This document shows positions 12,010 to 21,632 of a stretch of DNA of 64,000 nucleotides, piece after piece (position 1 is the first letter of the stretch; each line of letters begins with the position of its first letter). Origin of the DNA: Fasciola hepatica (Eukaryota > Platyhelminthes > Trematoda > Plagiorchiida > Fasciolidae). Below the pieces are notes generated by a model. That model saw nothing but the letters and a program-made list of their open reading frames with translations, was not told where the DNA came from and did not search any database. A program made the translations under genes and the position numbers. Where the stretch lies: contig CANUEZ040000061.1 in the NCBI GenBank assembly GCA_948099385.1, forward strand, positions 12,818,001-12,882,000, read 5' to 3'.

Positions 12010-13580
12010 TGAGATTCACGGACGAAATGGGACTAGTGAAAAAATTTCCCTTCCTTTTGAAATAACGGTACTTCGCCTTGTGATCACTGATGTCAGTGAT
12101 GAACGCCGGTTGGTTATCAATCATAACACAATTGTTCGGCGGTTCCGAGGCATACACCGTGTTCTACAGACGAAGCGTCTTCCCATGCAGCCCATGTTTG
12201 GTGACGAAAGGAGATAGAGTGTCATCTCAATGTTGAATTTCAGCATGCTTTATCGCTTCCGTGGCAATTTCCGTAGTCCTGCTAAATATTTGTTCCGCGA
12301 CCATGTTTCGACTAGTGACACACTGCCTTATAGTTTGCGTATACGACTCAAAGGGAAACACCGAGAATGAATCCAAAGAGCCGTGAATTATCGCACCCTC
12401 GCATAAATGCACCCGTGCTTGAACGTTGAAAACCGCCTTAGTCTAACCGTACAACTCCGAGAAATCCTGCACCACCAAGCATCAGTGACTGTGGATAAAG
12501 TCCGTGCAGAGAGAACGCCACTTATTGATGTGTGGAATGTATGCACAAGTCGAAAAGCTGAGAAATTTGAAGTAGTTCCCAACAGGCAGCACATCTTTCA
12601 TAACAACCGGTCTGATATACAACAAGAGCTGCTTGTACCCGGATGCCTTCCCGTACTCTAGCTCATCCAGCTTTCAACGAACGCTTGGAACCTCGCAGGG
12701 GATACATTCTGGAACTACCAGAAAATGTTTATTCACGAGTGCCAATGACTGAGCCGATAGCAGAGCTCCCCTTGTTTTGGCAAACTGACGCCATACAAGA
12801 AGGGTTCGCTTCATTATCCCAAGACATAACATGTGCATGTAGACAGTTGGGAAAGTGTTTATCATATCGGCTGACAAACTCTCGAAGAGCGAATCCCCCG
12901 GTCCGATTGTCTTCGGGAGCGGTAGTCAACGTCAGTCCTTGCTCTTCCTGGGTTACCTAAAAGCATCCGTCGTCTACCAACGCTACGGCGGCGTTGGGTG
13001 AAACGTGGGCAACTGATATAGCCACTATGGTGCTTTATTTGTTTTATCAAGCCTTTTGCTGGGGCATCAGCTATAACGGTTTGAGCAAGCGGCCTAGAAT
13101 AGACCATAGCTGCTGAGATGATCCACGAAACAAAGCCAGACCATCTACATGCAACTGTATGGCTATCTCATCTGTTGTGTGCATTGCACTGGAGTCCATT
13201 GCAAGCTGTGAACATTCGTCGAGCCCAAAGTGGACGTTTTGACCCTTACCTACCGACTTTTTGGGCGTTTGACTCGGTGATCCTAACGAAGTTCATGGAT
13301 CTGTCGGCAAATCAGGGAGAACCTGCCTGAATGTACGAAGCAGGGTTCTCACGTTCGCCATTGAGAGACGCATTTGTACGGCTGCCCGTCGTGCAACAGA
13401 ATGCGCCGAAGGTCCTGGAATTAAGTCTGAATTAATGTGTGGAGTAAGTAGACACGGCAACAAAACATCTTCCTCCAAATTTGTGCCTTCCGCAAGGATT
13501 TGTGGGATATCCTCTTTTATTAAAAGTCCATACTTTAAGCAGTCAAGTAACCTGAGGCGTGAAAAATATGTGCAAACCAC
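12010..13580 (-). pseudogene. CACTA/EnSpm-like transposase, animal type (copy B)
   Basis: Scattered frames on the minus strand follow the order seen in copy A: FRQVLPDLPTDP (near 13,340; copy A has RDPRTLLRTPR), VDGLALFRGSSQQLWSILGR (near 13,130; LQLNCDGT... in copy A), VIADAPAKGLIKQIK (near 13,080), GYISCPRFTQR, FPTVYMHMLCLGIMKRTLLVW (near 12,850; DYMHLVCLGVMKRL in copy A), GSLDSFSVFPFESY (near 12,370), and NNCVMIDNQPAFITDI (near 12,120). These are the hallmarks of the widespread animal EnSpm/CACTA-like transposase, which would cut and join element ends. At least six frameshifts or stops are present, so it is inactive. It is more diverged than copy A. Confidence 0.75.
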
Positions 13581-13600
13581 GAGTCCTCCTCTTCTTTACT

Positions 13601-15439
13601 GGATTGTGAACCTTGAGCATTATCTCCAGCGTTCCTTAATATCTTACTTGAAGACTAATTTGAATAGAATACCCATAAAAGCTTGTAGAAATGTCCGGTG
13701 CACTGACATCGGTCGGGTGACGGACAGCATTAGGCTCAACTTTGCAGTCCGTATTTATTTACGTGGATGATGACATCCTCATCAAATCATCTGATTTATG
13801 TGGCCATTATGGTTCACAAAGCGTGAAAAACATTACCATTTACAGCCTTCAACCATTTGTCAATAACCGAGGCATTCAAAGAATCCACGGCGGCATAAGC
13901 GGCTCTGACGGAAGCTTTTTGACGTCGTTAGATGGTAGTTCTGGAGTACCCAGGAACTGACACCTGCTTACTGCTGTGTCGTCCCATTTTTGCAATGAAT
14001 GCCACCAGATAGGGTTCAAATTTAAAGGGCATATAGCAGTACATGAAGAGTATCTCGTGAATAATAGTAAAAATCTACTAGCCACGTGAAAAGCTTAGTC
14101 CCTTCCATCAAACATGATAACGAATACAGCCATTCTGTTACTTAGTCATTACTGAGCTAATAAGGAATAGACGGACACTGCAGTAGACAGTTGAAATGTA
14201 CACGATATTTATTGACTGAAATAACAGCATAAACGTGACATGAACCGCCGTTATTGACGAAAGTGAAGGCTCCCTACAGGGCTACCTACTGCTAGCGTGT
14301 AACCTTCGACGGATCATGTGACAGAATGGTGCACCTCAGTAAAAGAAAAAAGAGCGATAAACGTCAGTGACGGTGTTTCATGAAGAAACGTACTCGAGAT
14401 GTCGGAAAAAAGAAAGATGCTCATTTGTGGTGATAAATGTGGGTGCTTATATGCTTGAAAAATCAAGAGAACCACCGTAAAATGATAAAAAGCAGCCAAA
14501 CAATAAATTGCGTATATCTCCAAAACCATTAGGTTTATGGGGATAAAACTTCGCAGTTGGCCATTATGGGCTTAATTAGTACCACCGCCGAAAGCATTTA
14601 TCATAAAAATGGGGTTTTGTAAAACAGACCCGGAAGGTACCGTTTGGGGGCGCTTTTTCGACCCCTCGTGCTGACGGCGGTATTAGACATTGGTCAACTA
14701 TTACCAGAGTACCAAAGTAAATATAATCTATCAAATATTTCCTTTTTCAATGAACGATAATATCACTTTGTAGATAATTTATTCAGGTTCCTAAATTACA
14801 AGCCAAGGCAATACTAGAATTTTTAAACTTTACTTTAATAGCATGAGAGGACAGAACGGAGCGTGCAAAAGCATACGACCGTCAACTAAAGCCTAACTTT
14901 CATGACCAAAATACACTATGTGGATTAGCTTCACATCACTAGGTTGACCATGCAAACCGGCCTCCTACAGCGTACACAGTAACCACCTTAGAAACGGCGG
15001 TTGCTCGAACTTTTCTTTTGGACTGATTGGACGCTACCCTATCACCTGACCTTCCAATTAAATTTCGCCGGGCGTTTCCTCATGCCGCCACTGAAATCTC
15101 AAAACTCCTCCTTACTGCATATATCCAGCTGATTGTCCAAGGATCCCTATGTCTAACTCACTTGTACCATGTGACCACGCAGCCCACTGTGCTTCGGGTT
15201 TTCCAAAATGAACCATCGGCTCATCATATCATACCTGCTCGCTGTCGTGGGACTTGCTTCTACTGGCGGTAACCTTCAGTATCTAGCGCAGCCGGGTGTC
15301 ACTTGAGCCCCATCCACTTTAGCTGCTGAGTGTTGATCCATAGATGAAACCCATCCAGACTGCCTCCTCTTTCTTGGTTTCACTTTTCAGCTCTCCAGTC
15401 CCAGGTGCATAACATTCTACCACTTACCATCATTCTGGG
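13601..15439. other. unassigned region
   Basis: This probably includes the 5' flank or terminal part of copy B (minus strand). A frame at 14,085-13,876 (minus) is Pro/Leu/Trp-rich and could be an upstream exon of the transposase, but has no clear counterpart in copy A. The stretch 14,505-14,690 (CCAAAACCATTAGGTTTATG ... GGGGGCGCTTTTTCGACC) is A/T-then-G/C patterned non-coding sequence. The frame 15,027-15,272 has no recognised motif. Confidence 0.3.
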
Positions 15440-15700
15440 TATAGGTCAAAAGAATAGCTATCAGGGCAACGCGTGGCCAACTCAAAAGAATCCAAAACCA
15501 AAACCAGATTGATTTGTAGTTTCTTCGGCACTGAACTGGAACCCACAAAGTACAAGTTTATGAAAAACCCCGAATATGCTGTTGAATAGACCTAACAATA
15601 AAACCCGGAGGCTCAGAGTCCTACGGTCCAGGCGTGACTGTCAGAAAATTTTCAAGGCCCACGTCAGATGTCTCACAGAAATACTCAAAGATGCAGCAGT
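15440..15700 (-). repeat. repeat module R2
   Basis: Co-linear with R1: CTCAAAAGAATCC, CCAAAACCA, TTTGTAGTTTCTTCGG and the following AATAAAACCC-like run appear in the same order and at similar spacing. It lies immediately on the low-coordinate side of a short DUF4806-like fragment, as R1 does. Confidence 0.55.
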
Positions 15701-15935
15701 GCTGTGTATGGACAAGGTTGTCAAAGTAATGTAGAGTACACTTACATTTAAATGCAAGTAGAACATTTGGAAGAAGTTTCAATGTGGATCTACAGTCAGT
15801 GATGTAACTTATGACTATTGGCAGCCTTCTTCATTTTCTCAACACGGCTTTTCATTGCCTCATTCAGATCTCGGAGAGCACCATATCCTCTTCGTGTCCG
15901 CATGCCTCAAGAATATGCACCCTACAACTTCATCT
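15701..15935 (-). pseudogene. DUF4806-gene fragment (CACTA-like copy C)
   Basis: On the minus strand a segment containing GAAGAGGATATGGTGCT aligns with the copy B exon at 10.76-10.83 kb (GCAAGGGATATGGTGCT), both followed by module R. The frame is broken by stops within 10 codons. It is recognised only by this alignment and by position. It is probably the 3' part of another copy of the same transposon. Confidence 0.4.
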
Positions 15936-16064
15936 CTTCGTTGCTGTTGCACTTTATCTGATAAAACAATCAGTTCTTTTTGTAAGTTTAACTTCTGTAT
16001 TGTACATCGTCACCCTCGAATGCAAATCGAACCTGTGATGGCCATAACTCTTGTAAGATGTCTC

Positions 16065-16400
16065 TGGGTAAAACTTAATCAAATTCGAAAAGAATCCCGA
16101 AATCGAAAAGCGGTTACCTGTGAGATTCTATGATACTAGGTTTTCAAACGAATACGAACCTCAATTATGCAATCGCAGGGACTCGAAAACGAAAACCAAA
16201 TGGCGGCGTGTGAGGAAGGAGCACGTGCTTTACACAGGTCCAAAATAGGATATGACGGAGTAGCGCGTTGGACGTGAACAAACAAAGTCTGGTTCATGAA
16301 AATTTGCAATGCATGAAAACACGCAAATAGTGTATATTAGCGAGTGGTATCAAGGAAACACGAAATTGTAGCTTTCCTGGTAGGATTTACCATAACCGGT
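16065..16400 (-). repeat. repeat module R3
   Basis: Aligns over its whole length with the reverse complement of R4 (62,985-63,350). Shared runs include GAGATTCTATGATACTAG, ATACGAACCTCA, AACGAAAACCAAAT, AGGATATGACGGAGT and CACGCAAATAGTGTAT. Similarity by eye is high (most positions identical), so R3 and R4 are the youngest pair of the family here. LINE-G begins at or just after its right end. Confidence 0.75.
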
Positions 16401-17884
16401 CGCTGCAGCTGTGCTTCCATGACGTTTGTTTTGCCCAGTCATCGTTTTCATGTTGGCATTTGTTCGCCCATCTGCTATAGAGTAAACAGTTTGCTAAACG
16501 CTCACCTAGTCCTCTCCGGAAACCTCCCTACGATCTTTCTGACGGCCTCTGCCCAACTACCGTTGTGTCACTTGTTTGCTATTTCTGCCAGCATCTGGCC
16601 GCCAATCCTTACCACTATCATCTTCAAGTGGTTGACATTATTCTACACCGGATGCTCCAAACCCGTTTTTTTACATCACTTTTGTGACACCGCAGCCTGC
16701 TCTTCTATCGCTATTACATATTCCACCTATGAAAAAGATAGCTGAAAGGTGATCTCTAAGTTTGAATTTACTCCATCGCCACGTTTGCTTACCTTTGACT
16801 CTAATCGCTGTAGCTTCGTGTCTCAGGTCTTTTATTACCCAATTCACCCCTTCAGCGCAGATATATCATGGTCCCCTCGATATATTTTGGTTGTCTTCCG
16901 ACCAGTTTTCCCTCCGGCAATATCGTTGCTCATCACCGCGGCAGTCCTTCACCACCTCCAGGTTTGATGTTTGTCACGCGAATGATTCTGTGAAGTTGTG
17001 TACATGGAAGTCATTGCGACTATCTTTGTCGGCTGATCTATCTAACCTTCATTCTTTATTGAAGGTCCCTTCTCCATTTTTCTTTGTAAACCTCCTCCTT
17101 GCATCTTCACTTCTGGTCGCTACCACATGATCACTCTGTCGAAACGGCCATCCCTAGGATTACGGCTGTCCTACTTCCTCTCCATCCCAGGCTGCTAGTC
17201 TGCATATTCACCTTAGCTACATGCCCATGATTGGTCTATCAATATTTTGTCCCCTACACCTTCATACTCCAAGCAGTTTCTACCAAAAATTAACACACTC
17301 ACTGACGGAATACCTGTCCTGTTTCGCTCATTTCCTTCTTCATCACCGGTACTCTCCAGTGGATGTGCTGGCCAACTTCTGTATAGCCGAAGCCGGTAGC
17401 GGACGGCCTTGGTACTCTGCCGGAGTACGTTCCACTCTCAATAGGCTGTATTTAGGCTATTCCATTAAGGTTCATTGATGAATTCTCTAACGTTGTCCCC
17501 ACCATTCTTTGCAGCCTGTTAAACACTGTATATCTCTCGTTTGTAACCACCCTCGCTTTTGAAGAGGTCAAGTTAATCAGGACGTCTTTTGACCAGTTTG
17601 CCCTTTACTGCTATTATGCTCACTTTTGATAACGGTTACGCATAAATTCTACTTTTCTAAAAGACCTCATCCGTCGCCAGCTAGTGTGATCATCATATCA
17701 CCAGTCCTCATTTAACCAGGTATTATTATCTTTTCTGATCATTAATTCTTTCTCCTTATTCTTTAGTATGCTAATTTCCATAGTACCACCATGGTATCTC
17801 CGATTTTATCGCCACCTGTTTCATTTGATCTTGCGTAACAGAATGTCTGGGGCTTTTCCGAAATAAACTGTTATCATCATCATT
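16401..17884 (+). mobile_element. LINE-G: 5'-truncated LINE copy consisting of 3'UTR only
   Basis: Pyrimidine-rich, non-coding, and ending in CTTTTCCGAAATAAAC followed by TTATCATCATCATT, which is the LINE-A type 3' end with a TCA/ATC variant tail. Directly after the tail the BEL/Pao integrase fragment begins, so this insertion interrupts that element. The 5' limit is approximate and is set where module R3 similarity stops. Confidence 0.6.
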
Positions 17885-17888
17885 AGAA

Positions 17889-18970
17889 TGAATGAATCAG
17901 TCCTCAATTATTGTACTACTTCGAAAAGAACAGCTCTGGACTGTAAACGTTGTTGGGCAGCCGCACTTGATCCACTTGCTTCTATGTTGTCGCTCGAGTA
18001 ACGGACATGAGCCATCAACGCCGATCCTCCTGAGCAAGCACGGCCCCGGTTAAACTCTCACGGCCGGAAGGAGGCCATCACTTGCTTATCAGCTACCATA
18101 ATCCGGCCCCGACACATCAGGCGATAGCAAGCCTTTCGGTTGACAGTTGGTGATCCTCTGGTCACCCAAGACAGCCGGCAAATATTATTCCACAAGCGGT
18201 TCAAACCTGCCTGTCCTCCTTCCCGATGTAAATTACCTACTGGGCATATCGTGGCATGTTAGCCTCCGGGGCCCGATAAGTTGTTCCGTTTTATATTGTG
18301 TGTTTCAGTTCTTCAACCTTGCCCCCACCTTCATTAGCCCGTTAGCTAGCTCAGGGTTCAAACTTCAGATGCTACTGCGCAAAAGCTTGCCTCCCTTGGA
18401 GTTACGGTCGATTCTAGAAACCTCGAGCCCCTAGAAAGGGGGAGGGGGTTTGTAGCTGGGGCGGATGCAGAACATCGACTTTGGCCAGGTTCAACTCGCT
18501 TTCCAGTGTTACCGCCACATGAAACCCGGTCCTTAGCAGTGTGCCCTCCATATTCGTCAGAAGCGCCTGAAATCTCGACCATTGCACCACGGCTTTCGAC
18601 ATTTTAGTACAACCTCAGAAGTGCCACAGTTTTTTCCTGGTCTTTCGGTTCCTGCTGAGATTGTAGCCGGTTTATCATTTTTGCAAACCTACACAAGTTA
18701 GCCGGGATACTGGTGAATCGCACTTAGTGTCACTGGTCGGCCTTGCTCGATGCACGAACCAGTGTGCTTCTGCTAGCCACGGTGTTGCCGTTGGCATTTT
18801 ATTGCAGTTTAATCGATGATTCCGTCCAAAAGTTCGATTCCCAGTCCGTGATATAAACATTCCTCATTCAGTGGGGCTGCTTTCGCCGCCTGCAATGCTG
18901 CAGCCAACTCTGGCCTTGGTATGGATACAATCTTAATTACGGCTAATCTTGCTTTTCGCAAATTCTATCT
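17889..18970 (-). pseudogene. BEL/Pao pol: RNase H and integrase remnants
   Basis: The minus strand at 18,962-18,870 reads RKARLAVIKIVSIPRPELAA, the Pao-type RNase H lead-in (usually K.R.AP.K..SIPRLEL.A). Between 18.7 and 18.0 kb the frame is badly scrambled. At 17,960-17,889 SRAVLFEVVQ, a stop, and LRTDSF correspond to the integrase segment R.VH.E....L.TDSF of Pao elements. The integrase then ends abruptly at the LINE-G tail. Integrase would insert the DNA copy into the host genome. Confidence 0.55.
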
Positions 18971-19243
18971 AATTGTGCAGCTTACTTTTTTCACCTTCCC
19001 ATCAGCGGCAGGTTAATTCCTCGTAGCCAACTTCGGATGCACCCAAAAACAAGCAGAGTTGAGCGTAGCCTCCAAATCTGGTTTTCTTCGGACCTCTAGA
19101 TATCTTGATCTAGCTTGGTTATTCCGGGCTGCTAACCAGTCAGGCCATCACTTATCGGCGTCGTTCCAGAGAGGTTCGCCGCAGTCTGGCTTTCTTCGGC
19201 AATGAATACAGCAAGCTCTTTCTGGGCAGTAGCTATGGTGTAA

Positions 19244-20440
19244 CTAATCCCATGGGACAATACACCCTTGAGACTGCCTATGGAATTTTCCCTCCTCTGA
19301 CTGATCGTTTGGGTAAGCCGAGGATAAATATGAACTCACCGCTTTTGCCACTCCAAGAACTCCATGAGAACTCCACATTTGTACCCAGAGTCCAAAGAAC
19401 TCTCTTGAAGCCTCGGCCCTCCCCGACTTCGGGATATCTTTTAACACTTCACTGCTGTTAGAACAGCATTTTGTAACCTTTAATCCTCCTGGCGATACGC
19501 TGGTCATCAAAGGCACCTAGGAAATCATCAACGTCGGAGTGGTTCACGGCATTTCCGGATAGATTGCTCGTATTGCCAAAGAGACTGAGAGCTTCCCAGA
19601 GAGCAAAGTTAGCGGGGAAAAGCGATCACTCTGTTCGAAATGGATGAACTTCCAGTCTGTGCTTATTGAAAATCTGGTGTATATCAGAGGAGACGGGGGA
19701 TGTCTCTTTCCTTGAAGGAAACCACGCCCGAACATTTCGCACGTACCAAAGCGGGCAGAAAACGTTTCCAGCCTAAGACGGCGTGGGACTTTGACTAGCG
19801 TATTCGTCCAATCTGGGACCTGCAGTATATGGTCGCTAAGAGACACTGCTTGATGCTCTTTAGGTTCCTGGGATTTATCACCAGGTGATGCGGTAGGTAC
19901 CACATCAAACTTGCGTCAATTACTGCTGCATATGGTCCTTCCTCACACACACGCTTATTTTATGTTGGATGGCTCGAATGTACTCCATTTTCAGCTACGG
20001 TTTTTGGACCAACATATTTTTAAGAAAGCTTTATATTTTAGGGCAATTTATCTGCCGTTCGGCATTTGTTTCGGGTGATGCCTTCACTCCACAAGAGCTT
20101 CAAAATGATGGACTACACACTTGACTTTTCTTCTAAATTCCCAGAGCTAACCTATGTTCTCTTGACTAGGAACCCCTAAGAACGACGGCCCCGGCAAATT
20201 CTGGTTTAAACAGGCGTTCTAATGCCTGTACAATGTTCGCCTCTTCCACCAAAATTGCAGTGGATTTAGATCCGCCCGCCATCTCCTCCGTTTTATTCTC
20301 CACTTAGAGCCCAACCGAATTATTTTGCATACGGCATACAGGGCTGCTCGGTTTTTGTACCTTGATCCAGGACCCAGTGTGCCTCTGGGATCTCAAAAAT
20401 GACCAATGGATCTGTTTGACTATCTTGCCACTCCTTGACT
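19244..20440 (-). pseudogene. BEL/Pao pol: protease-RT linker and reverse transcriptase
   Basis: Minus-strand motifs in order: IPEAHWVLDQ (near 20,380) and FGWALSGE (Pao linker), YLPHHLVINPRN (19,905-19,870; the Pao RT signature YLPHH.V..P), SDHILQVPDWTNTLVKVPRR (about 19,840-19,780; LND.LLQGPDLTN in relatives), VDDFLGAF (near 19,530, the YVDD active-site region with Tyr replaced), then GLKVTKCCSNSSEVLKDIP (19,480-19,420). Several frameshifts separate these. The chain matches known Pao elements of invertebrates in spacing. Confidence 0.7.
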
Positions 20441-20650
20441 GCGGTCCTGTTCATGTGCAGCCGCTAACTCAAAATCAACTGCACTGATTTGAGAGCTCTC
20501 ATCGGTAGACTTTCAATAGTGAATGCTTCTAGGCCGTCAGCCTTATCGTTGTTGACAAGGGAAACGAGCCGCAGTTGCGGTTTGGTTGATTGAATCACCC
20601 GGGTAACGCATAGTGTGCTCACTGCTGCCGAAGATTTGTCTCCTCAGGTT

Positions 20651-21390
20651 TCATGCCTCTTCAAATTTCGTCCTCACCAACGTGGTATCCAAGCCACTAT
20701 CTACATATATCAAGGCTCCTTTGGCCCCGAGTATGGTTTCTACACCGATTGCTGCTCTCCCAGGCGAATGGACATGTCGGTAGCGCAACAAACTGAGCTT
20801 GCTTTCGGGGCTTCCTTGGCATTCGGCTTCCTGGCCCTGTGAGGTAAGTAACGGTGCTTTACGTGGCACTCATCTTGACCTAAACTTTTTCACACCCGAC
20901 ACACCACTATTCGATGGTAATTGCTGAGGCAAGGAAAACAAGCATGCAGGATCGTGGCCTTTTTCCATAGTTCGCCGACGTCTGAACTGCCGGCCGTATA
21001 AAGCACTGCAAACCTTGCTTGTCGTCCATCTTTCCATTTCCGCGGGATGAAGCTTGTGTGCCCCGAAGTTCGACCTCCACTTGGGCCCCTAGTCCAGCTT
21101 TGTGGTGTAGTAGACTCAGGTAGTTTGCTGGCTTCACTCACAAGCTAAACGAAACTCTTGTTTGCTTTTCGGGGAAGACAGCTTCTAAGCACCTCCTGGT
21201 CCTAGAACCTAGTTTGTTGCCAGACCTGCTGATCCTCCCGTCTTCTTCGGCTGATCCACTCCGTAGTACCGTGAGTGGCCTGCACACTTTAGCTGCCAAA
21301 GTGTGCAGCGCCTTTAGGTCCGGGCTATAGTCCCTGTGATTTATAGCGATGCGGCGGTTGTGCTTCTTTGGCACCAGGTCCGGCAAAAGA
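20651..21390 (-). pseudogene. BEL/Pao gag end (zinc knuckle) and aspartic protease
   Basis: Near 20,950-20,895 the minus strand reads CFPCLSNYHRIVVC, a perfect CX2CX4HX4C zinc knuckle, used by Gag to bind RNA. Downstream at 20,720-20,660 comes ALIYVDSGLDTTLVRTKF, with the protease motif (D-S/T-G) as DSG and the Pao-style D.TLV context. Upstream to 21,390 there is basic, low-complexity sequence that would be the Gag body but has no recognisable domain. The two motifs lie in different frames, so at least one frameshift has occurred. Confidence 0.6.
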
Positions 21391-21632
21391 ATAGACTCAA
21401 CTTTGGAACGTTTGCCCCCGACGATACTCCAACGATCATATTCCCAGTGAGCTTAAATGGTTATATAAGTAGGTACTACAGATTTGCGCCTGTCATTGTG
21501 CAGCCCTCTTCGGGGAGCAGCGATGAGCGTTCGTCGATTGCTTCTCTGCCTCTTCCAAGACAGATCTGCAGCAGACACAAGAGTCATTCCCTTGCCTTAG
21601 ATACACCTTCCTCACAAATGTCTCGTAATTTC

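Larger units (their letters stand above)
10380..13600 (-). mobile_element. CACTA/EnSpm-like transposon copy B, two-gene, decayed
   Basis: On the minus strand, from high to low coordinate, come a transposase pseudogene (13.58-12.01 kb), a DUF4806-type pseudogene (11.64-10.78 kb) and repeat module R1 (10.74-10.38 kb). The same order is suggested at copy A (48.2-50.85 kb, plus) and, in part, copy D (61.4-63.35 kb, plus). No terminal inverted repeats or CACTA termini could be located, so the given ends are the limits of recognisable content, not true boundaries. Confidence 0.6.
17889..21390 (-). mobile_element. BEL/Pao-family LTR retrotransposon remnant
   Basis: Reading the minus strand gives, in the right order, a CCHC zinc knuckle (gag end), an aspartic-protease motif, the Pao linker, RT motifs, an RNase H region and the start of an integrase. 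The order and the Pao-specific motifs distinguish it from gypsy. No LTRs were found: the 5' part is lost before 21.4 kb and the 3' part is cut at 17,885 by LINE-G. All frames are broken. Confidence 0.7.
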
